Positions 56,589 to 64,000 of a stretch of 64,000 nt of DNA are shown here, piece after piece. The stretch's first letter is position 1, and the number at the start of each line of letters is the position of its first letter. The DNA is from Streptomyces tailanensis (GTDB lineage: Bacteria; Actinomycetota; Actinomycetes; Streptomycetales; Streptomycetaceae): the NCBI RefSeq assembly GCF_008386495.1, contig NZ_VTHJ01000005.1, positions 146,924 to 210,923 on the forward strand. The letters run 5' to 3'. The notes below the pieces were generated by a model. That model ran no database searches. It was given only the letters and a program-made list of their open reading frames with translations, and was not told the DNA's origin. A program made the position numbers and the translations under genes.

Positions 56589-57395
56589 ATGAGCAAGGAC
56601 TTCACCGCATCCGAGGTTCAGGCCCTGATCCGCCCCCACACCGGGGCGGTGACCGGCTTCGAGCGAACGGCGCGCGGCTTCATGTCGGATCTCACGGCCA
56701 TCGTCGACTGCGAGAGGGGGCCATTCTTCGTCAAGGCGGTTCGCAACAGCCCCGGCGGTCGCCGCGACTCCATCACGCGCGAGAAGCAAGTCAATGCGTT
56801 CGTGTGGCCCATCTCCCCGGCCCTGCGGTGGCATGTCGAAGATGGGTCTTGGGTCGTGTTGGGTTTCGAGGCGGTCGAAGGGCGGCCGGCCAACTTCGGA
56901 CCGGACTCCGCGGATCTGCGATCGATCGTTGAACTCGTCGAGTGCATCGGACGGCTGAAGCTCCCCCCGGTCGCCGAGGGTTGGCCAGAGACCCGCTGGG
57001 ACCCCTTCGTTCGTAACGACTCGGAGGCCGAGTTTTTCCGGGGCGAGACCCTGCTTCACACGGACATCAACCCGAGCAATTTGCTCGTCGGCGAGTCGGG
57101 CATGTGGGCAGTGGACTGGGCCTGGCCAACTCGGGGGGGGCGGCCTTCATCGATCCGGCCATCCTGGATCTTCAACTGGTGGCCGCCGGACACAGTGCCG
57201 AGTCTGCGGAGTCGTGGGGGGGCACAGTGTACGGCGTGGGCAGAAGCGGAGCCGAAGGCTCTTGACGAGTTCGCCGCCGCTCAGCTCCGCATGTACCGCA
57301 CGGCCGTGGGGCGCAAGCCGGATTCGCCGTGGCTTCACGCCATGGTTGCGGCGGGTCAGTCGTGGGTCGAGCATCGCGGCGTAACGGTGGACTGA
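56589..57395 (+). CDS. APH-fold kinase with two cancelling frame changes
   Basis: A 268-aa protein of the aminoglycoside phosphotransferase/choline kinase fold. The N-lobe Lys is in FFVKAVR and the catalytic loop is LLHTDINPSNLLV (about 155-167), followed by AVDWAWPTR carrying the metal Asp. After that the frame reads poorly (GGRPSSIRPSWIFNWWPP), while the next frame gives a good family sequence (AAFIDPAILDLQLVAAGHS). Normal sequence resumes at CTAWAEAEPKALDEFA. The two switches fall on runs of eight G (57133-57140) and seven G (57215-57221); runs of six at both sites would restore a smooth kinase. As given, about 28 residues are out of frame but the ORF stays open. Confidence 0.75.
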   Translation: MSKDFTASEVQALIRPHTGAVTGFERTARGFMSDLTAIVDCERGPFFVKAVRNSPGGRRDSITREKQVNAFVWPISPALRWHVEDGSWVVLGFEAVEGRPANFGPDSADLRSIVELVECIGRLKLPPVAEGWPETRWDPFVRNDSEAEFFRGETLLHTDINPSNLLVGESGMWAVDWAWPTRGGRPSSIRPSWIFNWWPPDTVPSLRSRGGAQCTAWAEAEPKALDEFAAAQLRMYRTAVGRKPDSPWLHAMVAAGQSWVEHRGVTVD

Positions 57396-57422
57396 CGGTG
57401 CCCATGCCTGGCGTACCAGCAG

Positions 57423-57448
57423 AAGGGGCGCGGGAATCCGCGCCCCTT
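57423..57448. terminator. Bidirectional hairpin terminator
   Basis: AAGGGGCGCGG (57423-57433) and CCGCGCCCCTT (57438-57448) form an 11-bp perfect stem with a GAAT loop, flanked by A- and T-rich ends, between the convergent kinase and MaoC genes. Confidence 0.85.
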
Positions 57449-57464
57449 TCCGTACCTGCAACGC

Positions 57465-57920
57465 TCAGGCGTAGAACCGGGACAGGCTCTGCAGCACAGC
57501 CGCCGGCTTGGCCCCGCCCTCGATCTCGATGGTGCCGTCGACCGTGATCTGGACGCCGCCGGGCACGTCCTCGACGGAGGCCAGCTTGCCGACCAGGCGG
57601 ATCTTGGATCCGACCTTCACCGGGGAGGGGAAACGCACCTTGTTGAGGCCGTAGTTGACCTTCGTCGAGACCCCTTCGACGTCCAGCAGCTCGGTGAAGA
57701 GCGGGATGAACAGCGACAGGGTCAGGTAGCCGTGGGCGATCGGCGCGCCGAAGGGGCCCTCCGCCGCCTTCTCGGGGTCGACGTGGATCCACTGGTGGTC
57801 GCCGGTGGCGTCGGCGAACGTGTTGATCCGCTCCTGGGTGACCTCGATCCACTCACTGGCGCCGAGGTCGCTCCCGGCGAGCTTCTTGAGCTCGTCGATG
57901 CCGTTCACGGTGATGCTCAT
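57465..57920 (-). CDS. MaoC-like (R)-hydratase / dehydratase
   Basis: A 151-aa single hot-dog protein. The hydratase-2 motif FADATGDHQWIHVDPEKA (about 35-52, Asp and His catalytic) and PIAHGYLTLSL (about 60) are clear. It adds water to or removes it from an acyl-CoA. AGGAA precedes ATG 57920. Last gene of a minus-strand operon with an acyl-CoA ligase, an amidohydrolase and an SDR. Confidence 0.92.
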   Translation of the reverse strand: MSITVNGIDELKKLAGSDLGASEWIEVTQERINTFADATGDHQWIHVDPEKAAEGPFGAPIAHGYLTLSLFIPLFTELLDVEGVSTKVNYGLNKVRFPSPVKVGSKIRLVGKLASVEDVPGGVQITVDGTIEIEGGAKPAAVLQSLSRFYA

Positions 57921-57946
57921 ATCGCGTTCCTTACCTAAGAGTTGAC

Positions 57947-59473
57947 CTAAGAGTCGGTGCCGTAGCGCTTGCGCACCCGGGCCTTCAGCAACTTGCCGGA
58001 GGCGGTACGCGGAAGCTCGTCCGCGATCACCACCGACTTCGGGATCTTGTACTTGGCGAGCCGCCCGGCGAGGGACGCCAGCACCTCGTCCGCGTCCAGG
58101 GCGGCGCCCTCCCGCGGCACGACGACCGCCCGCGGCACCTCGCCCCACTTGTCGTCCGGTACGCCGATGACCGCGCACTCGACGACGTCGGGGTGGGCGA
58201 GGAGCTGGTCCTCGACCTCGGCGGGGTAGATGTTCTCGCCCCCGGAGATGATCATGTCCTTGATGCGGTCGACGATGTAGACGTACCCGTCCTCGTCGAC
58301 CCGGGCGGCGTCCCCACTGCGGAACCACCCGTCGGCGAAGACCGCGGCCGTCTCCTCCGGCAGCCCCCAGTAACCGGGCATGACATGCGGCCCACGGACC
58401 ACGACCTCGCCGGGCTCGTCCACCTCGACCGGTGTCATGTCCGGCCGTACGACCCGCACATCGCTGAAGAAGTGCGGTACGCCCGCCGACCCGGCCTTGC
58501 TCACGGCGTGCTCGGCGTCGAGGAACAGCGTGCCGGGGGCGGCCTCCGTCATGCCGTAGCCCTGGAGGAAGGTGAGCCCGCGTTCCTGGAACTTGGCGAT
58601 GAGCGGGGTCGGCACCGGCGAGCCGCCGCACGACAGCATCCGCAGCGAGGACAGATCGGCGCCGGCCCAGCGCGGATGGCGGGCCACCTGGTCGAACATG
58701 GTCGGCACCCCGAACATGAAGGTGATCCGGTGCCGTTCGATGAGGTCGAACGTGGCCTCGGGGACGAAGGCCTCGACCAGGACGCACGTGCCGCCCTTGA
58801 GCAGCACGGGCAGGGTGAGCATGTTCAGCCCGGCCGTGTGGAACAACGGCGCGGAGACCAGGGCGCGTTCGTCGGTGATGACGTCCTGGTCGACGAGCAC
58901 GTTGACGGCGTTCCAGATGATGTTGCCGTGGGTGAGCATCGCGCCCTTGGGGCGGCCGGTCGTCCCCGAGGTGTACATGATGATGCAGGTGTCGTCGGCG
59001 GTGACCGGCTGGTCGATCGGCTCGCTCTCCGCCCCGGCGAGCAGCGCCTCGTACTCGGTGCCCACCTCGACGTACGTACGGACGTCGGTGTCGCCCGGCA
59101 GCCCCGCGACGAGTCCGGTGAACCCGGACGCGTACACCAGTGCCTTGGCTCCGGAGTCCGTCAGCTGGTAGGCGATCTCGGGGCCTGCGAGGCGGGTGTT
59201 GAGCGGGACGAAGACCGCGCCGAGGGTCCCGGCGGCGAACAGCGTCTCCAGGTACGAGGGGTGGTTGGGGCCCAGATAGGCGATCCGGTCCCCTCGGCGT
59301 ACGCCGGAGGCGCGCAGCGCGTGGGCGAGGCGCGTGGTGCGCTCGTACAGCTCCCCATAGGTGATGCTCGTGTCCCCGTGGATCAGGGCGGTACGCCCCG
59401 GGGTCTTGCGGGCCCGGCGGGCGGGCCACGACCCCAGTCCCTCATTGCGCATGTCTGTGCCCCTGTCCGTCAT
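57947..59473 (-). CDS. AMP-forming acyl-CoA synthetase (long/medium-chain type)
   Basis: A 508-aa ligase activating a carboxylic acid to its CoA thioester. The P-loop-like motif MYTSGTTGRPKGAMLTHGN is at about 166-184, QGYGMTEAAPG at about 305, the hinge YVYIVDRIKDMIISGGENIYP at about 400-420 and the C-terminal Lys in PRTASGKLLK. It starts 42 bp after the amidohydrolase. With the neighbouring hydratase and SDR it could begin a beta-oxidation-like route. Confidence 0.93.
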   Translation of the reverse strand: MTDRGTDMRNEGLGSWPARRARKTPGRTALIHGDTSITYGELYERTTRLAHALRASGVRRGDRIAYLGPNHPSYLETLFAAGTLGAVFVPLNTRLAGPEIAYQLTDSGAKALVYASGFTGLVAGLPGDTDVRTYVEVGTEYEALLAGAESEPIDQPVTADDTCIIMYTSGTTGRPKGAMLTHGNIIWNAVNVLVDQDVITDERALVSAPLFHTAGLNMLTLPVLLKGGTCVLVEAFVPEATFDLIERHRITFMFGVPTMFDQVARHPRWAGADLSSLRMLSCGGSPVPTPLIAKFQERGLTFLQGYGMTEAAPGTLFLDAEHAVSKAGSAGVPHFFSDVRVVRPDMTPVEVDEPGEVVVRGPHVMPGYWGLPEETAAVFADGWFRSGDAARVDEDGYVYIVDRIKDMIISGGENIYPAEVEDQLLAHPDVVECAVIGVPDDKWGEVPRAVVVPREGAALDADEVLASLAGRLAKYKIPKSVVIADELPRTASGKLLKARVRKRYGTDS

Positions 59474-59515
59474 TGCACATGGGGTGTGTCCCTCACCGTG
59501 TCGTCATGGGGTTCG

Positions 59516-60403
59516 TCATGGTTTCGTCAGGCCGAGCAGCCGGGCGGCGTTCTCCTTCAGGATCTTCGGCTTGACCTCGTCCTTGATCGACAGCTTCTCG
59601 AAGTCCGCGAGCCAGCGGTCGGGGGTGAGGACGGGGTAGTCGGAGCCGAAGAGCACCTTGTCCTTCAACAGGGTGTTCGCGTACTGCACCAGCTGCGGCG
59701 GGAAGTACTTCGGCGACCAGCCGGACAGGTCGATGTGCACGCCCGGCTTGTGCGTGGCCACCGCCAGCGCCTCGTCCTGCCAGGGGAAGGACGGGTGCGC
59801 CAGGATGATCTTCAGATGGGGGAAGTCGGCGGCGACGTCGTCGACGTGCAGGGGGTTCGAGTACTTCAGCCGGATGCCGCCCCCACCGGGCACACCGGCG
59901 CCGATGCCCGTCTGTCCGGTGTGGAAGAGGGCGATCGTGCCGGTCTCCTCGATGACCTCGTACAGGTCGTACGCCACCGAGCGGTCGTTGGGGAAGAAGC
60001 CCTGGATGCTGGGGTGGAACTTGAAGCCCTTCACCCCGTACTCCTCGACCAGGCGGCGGGCCCGCTTGACGCCGGCCTTGCCGCGGAAGGGGTCGATGGA
60101 GGCGAAGGGGATGAGTACGTCCGCGTTGGCGGCGGCCGCCTCGGCGACCTCCTCGTTGGGGACGGGCTCGGTGCCGGTCGCGGACTCGGCGTCGACCGTG
60201 AAGATCACGGCGGCCATCTTCCGCTCGCGGTAGTAGGCGGCCGTCTCCTCGATGGTCGGCTTCCGCTTGCCCTCGACCTTGAAGTAGGCGGAGGAGGCGT
60301 CGTGCAGGTCGTCGTCCAGGGAGGAGTTGCCCTTGGAGGACACCTCCGCGTGGGTGTGGACGTCGATGGCGACCAGTTCGTCCACGTTCATGGACAGGCT
60401 CAT
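59516..60403 (-). CDS. Amidohydrolase-2 family hydrolase/decarboxylase
   Basis: A 295-aa TIM-barrel metal enzyme. Metal ligands are in AIDVHTHAEV (HxH, about 13-22), GFKFHPSIQGFFP (about 125), ILAHPSFPW (about 200) and LFGSDYPVLTPDRW (about 254). This ACMS-decarboxylase-like group often decarboxylates or hydrolyses ring-derived acids. The start overlaps the SDR stop, so the two are coupled. Confidence 0.9.
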   Translation of the reverse strand: MSLSMNVDELVAIDVHTHAEVSSKGNSSLDDDLHDASSAYFKVEGKRKPTIEETAAYYRERKMAAVIFTVDAESATGTEPVPNEEVAEAAAANADVLIPFASIDPFRGKAGVKRARRLVEEYGVKGFKFHPSIQGFFPNDRSVAYDLYEVIEETGTIALFHTGQTGIGAGVPGGGGIRLKYSNPLHVDDVAADFPHLKIILAHPSFPWQDEALAVATHKPGVHIDLSGWSPKYFPPQLVQYANTLLKDKVLFGSDYPVLTPDRWLADFEKLSIKDEVKPKILKENAARLLGLTKP

Positions 60404-61320
60404 CACGCCTCCGGGATCTTCGGGGCGGGGACGCCCACGGTCTGCGGCTCGGCGCCCAGCGAGGTCGGCCAGACGTCGGCGAGGGCCTCGGGGGTCCAGC
60501 CGCCGTTCGCGTACGCCGTCCTGATCTCCTGCGGATGCGACCAGAGTGCCACCTTGTCGCCGCCGATGCCGATGGCCTGGCCGGTGACGCCGCGGGCGGC
60601 CTCGGAGGCGAGGAACGGGATCAGGGCCGCGCAGTCCTCGGGGGTGCCGAAGCCCTCGCCCTTGCGCAGGAAGTCCGGGAACGGCTTGCCCTCGCGCAGC
60701 GCCTCCACGTACGGGGCGAAGACCGGGATGGTCTCGGTCATGGCGGTGGCGGCGACCGGGATGATCGCGTTGACGGTGATGTTCGCGCGGCCCAGCTCCA
60801 TGGCCCAGGTGCGGGCGAAGGCGGCGATGCCGGCCTTGGCGGCGGCGTAGTTCGTCTGGCCGAAGTTGCCGCGCTGGCCGGCCGGGGAGCCGACGAGGAT
60901 CAGGGAGCCGCCCTCGCCCTGCTCGCGCATGCGGATGGCGGCGGCGCGGGCGCAGGTGAAGGTGCCCTTGAGGTGGGTGGTGATCACCGCGTCGAAGTCG
61001 TCGTCGGACATCTTCCACAGCACCTTGTCGCGCAGGATGCCCGCGTTGGTGACCAGGATGTCGATGCGGCCGAACTCCTCCACCGCACGATTCACCAGCT
61101 GGTCGGCCGCCTCGGACGTACCGACCGGCACGACCTCGGCCACGGCCTTGCCGCCCGCCTCGGTGATGGACTTCACGGCCGCTTCGGCCACGGCCTCGTC
61201 GATGTCGTTGACGACCACGGAGGCGCCGGCGGCGGCCAGGGCCTGTGCGTAGGCCAGGCCGAGGCCTCGGCCACTGCCGGTGACGACGGCGACCTTGCCG
61301 GTGAGATCGATGCTGGGCAC
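60403..61320 (-). CDS. Short-chain dehydrogenase (3-hydroxyacyl-CoA type)
   Basis: A 305-aa SDR similar to the dehydrogenase domain of peroxisomal multifunctional enzymes. It has TGSGRGLGLAYA (about 14), VNDID after the second strand (suits NAD), TNAGILRDKVLWKM (about 90), VGSPAGQRGNFGQTNYAAAK with Ser, Tyr and Lys. First gene of the operon, divergent from the MarR regulator; it probably oxidises a hydroxyacyl-CoA made by the MaoC protein. Confidence 0.92.
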   Translation of the reverse strand: MPSIDLTGKVAVVTGSGRGLGLAYAQALAAAGASVVVNDIDEAVAEAAVKSITEAGGKAVAEVVPVGTSEAADQLVNRAVEEFGRIDILVTNAGILRDKVLWKMSDDDFDAVITTHLKGTFTCARAAAIRMREQGEGGSLILVGSPAGQRGNFGQTNYAAAKAGIAAFARTWAMELGRANITVNAIIPVAATAMTETIPVFAPYVEALREGKPFPDFLRKGEGFGTPEDCAALIPFLASEAARGVTGQAIGIGGDKVALWSHPQEIRTAYANGGWTPEALADVWPTSLGAEPQTVGVPAPKIPEA

Positions 61321-61404
61321 GAGTGGGGTCCCTTCAGGTGACGGTGCGGCGTCGAGCGCTTGGCGAGCGCCTGCCGACTGCGGCTACGAAATCGAAGTTA
61401 AGAG

Positions 61405-61432
61405 CAATAGTTGTTGACGTCAATAGTTGTTG
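61405..61432. promoter_or_regulatory. Probable MarR operator
   Basis: CAATAGTTGTTG occurs at 61405-61416 and 61421-61432 (16 bp apart), and the overlap contains the perfect palindrome TTGACGTCAA (61414-61423). It lies in the SDR/MarR divergent region. Confidence 0.6.
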
Positions 61433-61560
61433 TTGTCCGACCCTTGGGGCATGCTGAGTCAGTACGTACCCGCGCCCCCTACGGGGCCTCGACCAGGGAG
61501 CCCGCCATCGCCGGCCAGCAGACGCAGAACCCCGCCTCGATCGACGGGCGTGAGCCGTGG

Positions 61561-61986
61561 ATGCGCGGGCTGCACGCGGACACGGGGTATCTGCTGTACC
61601 GCCTGGGCCTGCGCTCCGGGCAGCTGTTCAACGCCTCGCTCCAGGAGTCGGGCCTCAGGCTGCGGCACTACGCGCTGCTGCGCTTCCTGGCCACCTCGCC
61701 TGGTGCGCTCCAGCGGGAGCTGAGCGCCTCCCTCGGCTATGACCCGAGCGCGATCGTCGGGCTGGTGGACGACCTGGAGAAGCTGGGCTTCGCCGAGCGG
61801 CGCCCCTCCCCCGACGACCGCCGCAGCCGGATCATCGTCCTCACCGAGGACGGCCGCTCCTTCCTGCGGAACACCGACGAGGCTGGGCAGCGCGTCACGA
61901 ACGAACTGCTCGGCCCTCTCGACACCACCGAGCGCGACACGCTCCACGCACTGCTGCAGAAGGTCGCCGAAGCCGGACTGGGGTGA
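61561..61986 (+). CDS. MarR-family regulator
   Basis: A protein of about 141 aa (from ATG 61561). The winged helix has RHYALLRFLATSPGALQREL, SASLGYDPSAIVGLVDDLEK and the wing RRPSPDDRRSRIIVLTEDG. The frame is open from 61411, so the start is uncertain; no candidate has a clear ribosome site. It is divergent from the SDR operon with an operator-like dyad between, so it is probably the local aromatic or acyl-CoA-responsive repressor. It is followed by an IclR gene after 4 bp. Confidence 0.85.
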   Translation: MRGLHADTGYLLYRLGLRSGQLFNASLQESGLRLRHYALLRFLATSPGALQRELSASLGYDPSAIVGLVDDLEKLGFAERRPSPDDRRSRIIVLTEDGRSFLRNTDEAGQRVTNELLGPLDTTERDTLHALLQKVAEAGLG

Positions 61987-61990
61987 CGCC

Positions 61991-62809
61991 ATGCCGATGA
62001 CCACCGACGCCCTGCCGACCACGGGGGCCGCCCGCTCGGCCCCCGACCGGCTGCTCGCCGTGCTGGCCGCCTTCGACCACGACCACCCGGCGCTCTCGCT
62101 GACCGACATCAGCCGCCGCGCCGGGCTGACGCTCACCACGGCCCATCGGCTGGTGGGCGCGCTCACCGAGTGGGGCGCCCTGGAGCGGGACGCGTCCGGT
62201 GTCTACCACGTGGGCCTCAGGCTCTGGGAGATCGCCGCGCTCGCCCCGCGCGGGCTCGCGCTGCGCCAGATCGCGCTGCCGTACCTGGAGGACCTGTACG
62301 AGGCCACGCACGAGAACGTGCAGCTGGCGGTGCGCGACGGCGACGAGGTCGTCTACATCGAGTGGCTCTCCGGGCGCTCGGCGGTCGGCGTCCACATCCG
62401 GGTGGGCGCCCGCTGGCCGCTGCACGCCACGGGCGTGGGCCTGGCACTCCTCGCGTACGGCGAACCCTCGTACCAAGAGGAGTACTGCCAGGGCGAGTTG
62501 GCCTCCTTCACCCCGTACACCCTCACCGACGGCGCCCAGTTGCGGCGGGCGCTCGCCGAAGTCCGCCGTACAGGCGTGGCGGTGAGCAGCCGTCAGGTCA
62601 CGGAGGACGCGCTGTCGGTGGCCGCCCCGGTGCGCGGGCCGGGCGGGGCCGTGGTCGCCGCCGTGTCGGTGGTGGTACCCCAGGCCGGCGCGCAGGTACC
62701 GGTGCTGGCCCCGGCGGTACGGGTCGCGGCCCGCGGGATCTCACGGGCGCTGGGCTGGCGGCCGGACGAGCCCCGGCGCGGGTCCGCGATTCCGGGCCGG
62801 GGCAGCTAG
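61991..62809 (+). CDS. IclR-family regulator
   Basis: A 272-aa regulator. The winged helix begins PDRLLAVLAAFDHDHPALSL with TDISRRAGLTLTTAHRLVGA, and the effector domain follows (THENVQLAVRDGDEVVYIEW, VGARWPLHATGVGLALLAYG, VTEDALSVAAPVRGPGGAVV). ATG 61991 follows the MarR stop by 4 bp. Two regulators in one transcript suggest layered control of the catabolic operon next door. The stop codon is the first base group of the inverted-repeat element. Confidence 0.9.
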   Translation: MPMTTDALPTTGAARSAPDRLLAVLAAFDHDHPALSLTDISRRAGLTLTTAHRLVGALTEWGALERDASGVYHVGLRLWEIAALAPRGLALRQIALPYLEDLYEATHENVQLAVRDGDEVVYIEWLSGRSAVGVHIRVGARWPLHATGVGLALLAYGEPSYQEEYCQGELASFTPYTLTDGAQLRRALAEVRRTGVAVSSRQVTEDALSVAAPVRGPGGAVVAAVSVVVPQAGAQVPVLAPAVRVAARGISRALGWRPDEPRRGSAIPGRGS

Positions 62810-63102
62810 GGGGTGTTGTGAAGGTCCCGTGCGGTGCCCGCGCCCGCCGCGGGTGGGGGTCCCCCCGCTCGAGCGGAGCCGAGAGTGAGGGAGGCTGGTG
62901 TCACAGCCGGTGCGTGCCCTCGGCGTGCCGGACGAAGGCCCTCGATGGGGGTGCCCCCGGTCGAACGAAGTTGAGACTGGGGGAGGAGCTACTTGGGCCT
63001 TTGGCCGGTGCGGCGGTGGGGCCCCTCCCGCTCGAGCGAAGCCGAGAGTGGGGGAGCGTGCCGGGCGCCGCGGGTGCTGTGCGGGACCTTCACAACACCC
63101 CC
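62809..63102. repeat. 294-bp element with 21-bp perfect inverted ends
   Basis: GGGGGTGTTGTGAAGGTCCC at 62809-62828 (21 bp with the next G) is inverted exactly at 63082-63102. Inside are three copies of a streptomycete G/C repeat ending GAGAGTGAGGGAG, GAGACTGGGGGAG and GAGAGTGGGGGAG (about 62880, 62975, 63050), each with CTCGAGC- or TCGAAC-like cores. No gene lies within. It separates two convergent genes and can act as a terminator; transposon origin is possible. Confidence 0.75.
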
Positions 63103-63106
63103 CAGG

Positions 63107-64000
63107 CTACTTGACCAGCGCCTGAGCCGCGTACGTCACCGCCGCGCCCGCGTGGGTGGCGGTGCCGCGGGCCGTGAGCCAGCCCTGGCCGGCGTCCGCG
63201 GCGGGGGTGACCTCCCAGCGGGCGGTGAAGCGGCCGCCGGAGCGGATGCGGTCCGTGGTCACCGGCCCGAGCGCCCGCACCTGCCAGCTGTTCGGCGCGG
63301 TGAGGGCGAGCCGCGCCGCGGTCCAGGGCCGGGTGGAGCCGTTGGCGAAGGTGGCCGTGACGAGGAACTTGCCGTTCTTCCGGGTCGCTTGGAGGCGGAC
63401 TCCGAACGGCTTGCGCTTGTACGTTTCCACCCACGAGGCGTGCATCAGGGCCACCAGCGCGTCGGCCTGGGCGGGCCGCACGGCCGCCAGGTTGTCACGC
63501 TCGCCCGGGTCGCGGGCGAGGTCGTACAACTCGACCTCCCACTGGCTGTCGGGGGCGTTCCGGCTCTGCCCCGGCGCGAACCGCACCGCCTTCAGGTTGC
63601 CGTGTCGCACCGCCTCCGCCGCCCGCTTCGCCCGGCCCTGGTCCTCCCGGTCGGCGCGCGGGGTGACGCCGTTGTGGTTGCGGAAGAAGTACAGGTGGTC
63701 GTGGCGGGCCGCCGCCCGGGGGCCGGTTCGGCGCAGCAGCGGTGCGACGGAGAGGCCGTCGATGTCGGACGGGGCGGGCGCGCCCGCGAGTTCGGCGAGG
63801 GTCGGCAGGAGGTCGATCAGTGGGGTCGGCCGGTCGCTGGTGCCGGCCGGGACGCGCTGCGGGGACCAGGCGATGAGCGGGACGCGGATGCCGCCCTCGT
63901 ACAGGTTGCGCTTGTAGCCGCGCAGCGGGCCGTTGCCGTTGAAGAGGTCGGGGTCGGTGCCGCCCTCCTCGTGGGGGCCGTTGTCGCTGGTGACGATGAC
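63107..64000 (-). CDS. Arylsulfatase-type sulfatase, C-terminal part (runs off the window)
   Basis: The last 297 residues of a sulfatase or related alkaline-phosphatase superfamily hydrolase. VTSDNGPHEEGGTDPDLFNG carries the metal-binding Asp-Asn, then LRGYKRNLYEGGIRVPLIAW and LPTLAELAG, all standard for sulfatases, and ELYDLARDPGERDNLA near the end. A beta-rich C-terminal domain follows. The Cys/Ser that becomes formylglycine lies outside the window. It converges on the IclR gene. Confidence 0.9.
   Translation of the reverse strand, partial: VIVTSDNGPHEEGGTDPDLFNGNGPLRGYKRNLYEGGIRVPLIAWSPQRVPAGTSDRPTPLIDLLPTLAELAGAPAPSDIDGLSVAPLLRRTGPRAAARHDHLYFFRNHNGVTPRADREDQGRAKRAAEAVRHGNLKAVRFAPGQSRNAPDSQWEVELYDLARDPGERDNLAAVRPAQADALVALMHASWVETYKRKPFGVRLQATRKNGKFLVTATFANGSTRPWTAARLALTAPNSWQVRALGPVTTDRIRSGGRFTARWEVTPAADAGQGWLTARGTATHAGAAVTYAAQALVK

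Overview
The window is high-GC DNA with frequent GTG starts, GTGA/ATGA gene overlaps and several well-known streptomycete-type repeats. It reads as a Streptomyces (or close relative) chromosome segment, probably accessory rather than core, because about a quarter of it is pseudogenes and mobile-element scraps.

Layout. 1-3.8 kb: the tail of a MerR-type regulator, then an MMPL exporter divergent from its likely TetR repressor, with dyad operators between them. 4-5.7 kb: a PIG-L deacetylase followed by a tyrosine-recombinase scrap and a group II intron reverse-transcriptase scrap. 5.8-9.1 kb: a royal-jelly-like secreted protein, a SnoaL-like protein and an SDR. The SDR has two perfect palindromic operators and a wrecked divergent TetR gene. 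9.4-11 kb: a SpoIIE-type phosphatase with a disturbed N terminus. 11.1-18 kb: a minus-strand aromatic catabolic operon in decay. Alcohol and aldehyde dehydrogenases are intact, but the hydrolase, thiolase, both CoA-transferase subunits and a Rieske/muconolactone isomerase gene are broken by frameshifts and gene-fusing deletions.

18.3-25 kb: an intact vanillate demethylase set (vanA, a 56-aa gene, vanB), an IclR regulator, and a divergent NitT/TauT-type ABC importer. A helically phased repeat array lies in the IclR/importer promoter region. 25-33 kb: a MmyB-like ligand-binding protein, then XRE regulator, ImmA/IrrE-type metallopeptidase, MAB_1171c-like membrane protein, FAD monooxygenase and a small protein. 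These converge on a minus-strand set of isoprenoid synthase, phosphopantetheinyl transferase and metallophosphoesterase. This is the best candidate here for a poorly described system. 33-35.5 kb: an ATP-grasp enzyme and a sulfotransferase, separated by a large perfect hairpin.

35.6-53 kb: a carbohydrate and phosphoester locus with GH38 mannosidase, GH4 glycosidase, DeoR regulator, PfkB kinase, sugar ABC importer (binding protein plus two permeases, no ATPase), a phosphodiesterase-like protein with a nine-unit tandem repeat, GH2 beta-galactosidase, a Tat-exported metallophosphoesterase and a Tat-exported PHP phosphoesterase. 53-57.4 kb: XRE/TPR regulator, three overlapping small genes, a tRNA-like element, a radical SAM enzyme with a repeated Cys-Thr-Pro tail, and an APH-fold kinase with two poly-G frame changes that cancel. 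57.4-62.8 kb: a MaoC / acyl-CoA ligase / amidohydrolase / SDR operon divergent from a MarR and an IclR regulator. 62.8-64 kb: a 294-bp inverted-repeat element and the 3' part of a sulfatase.

Assignments rest on reading motifs by eye; no database search was possible.
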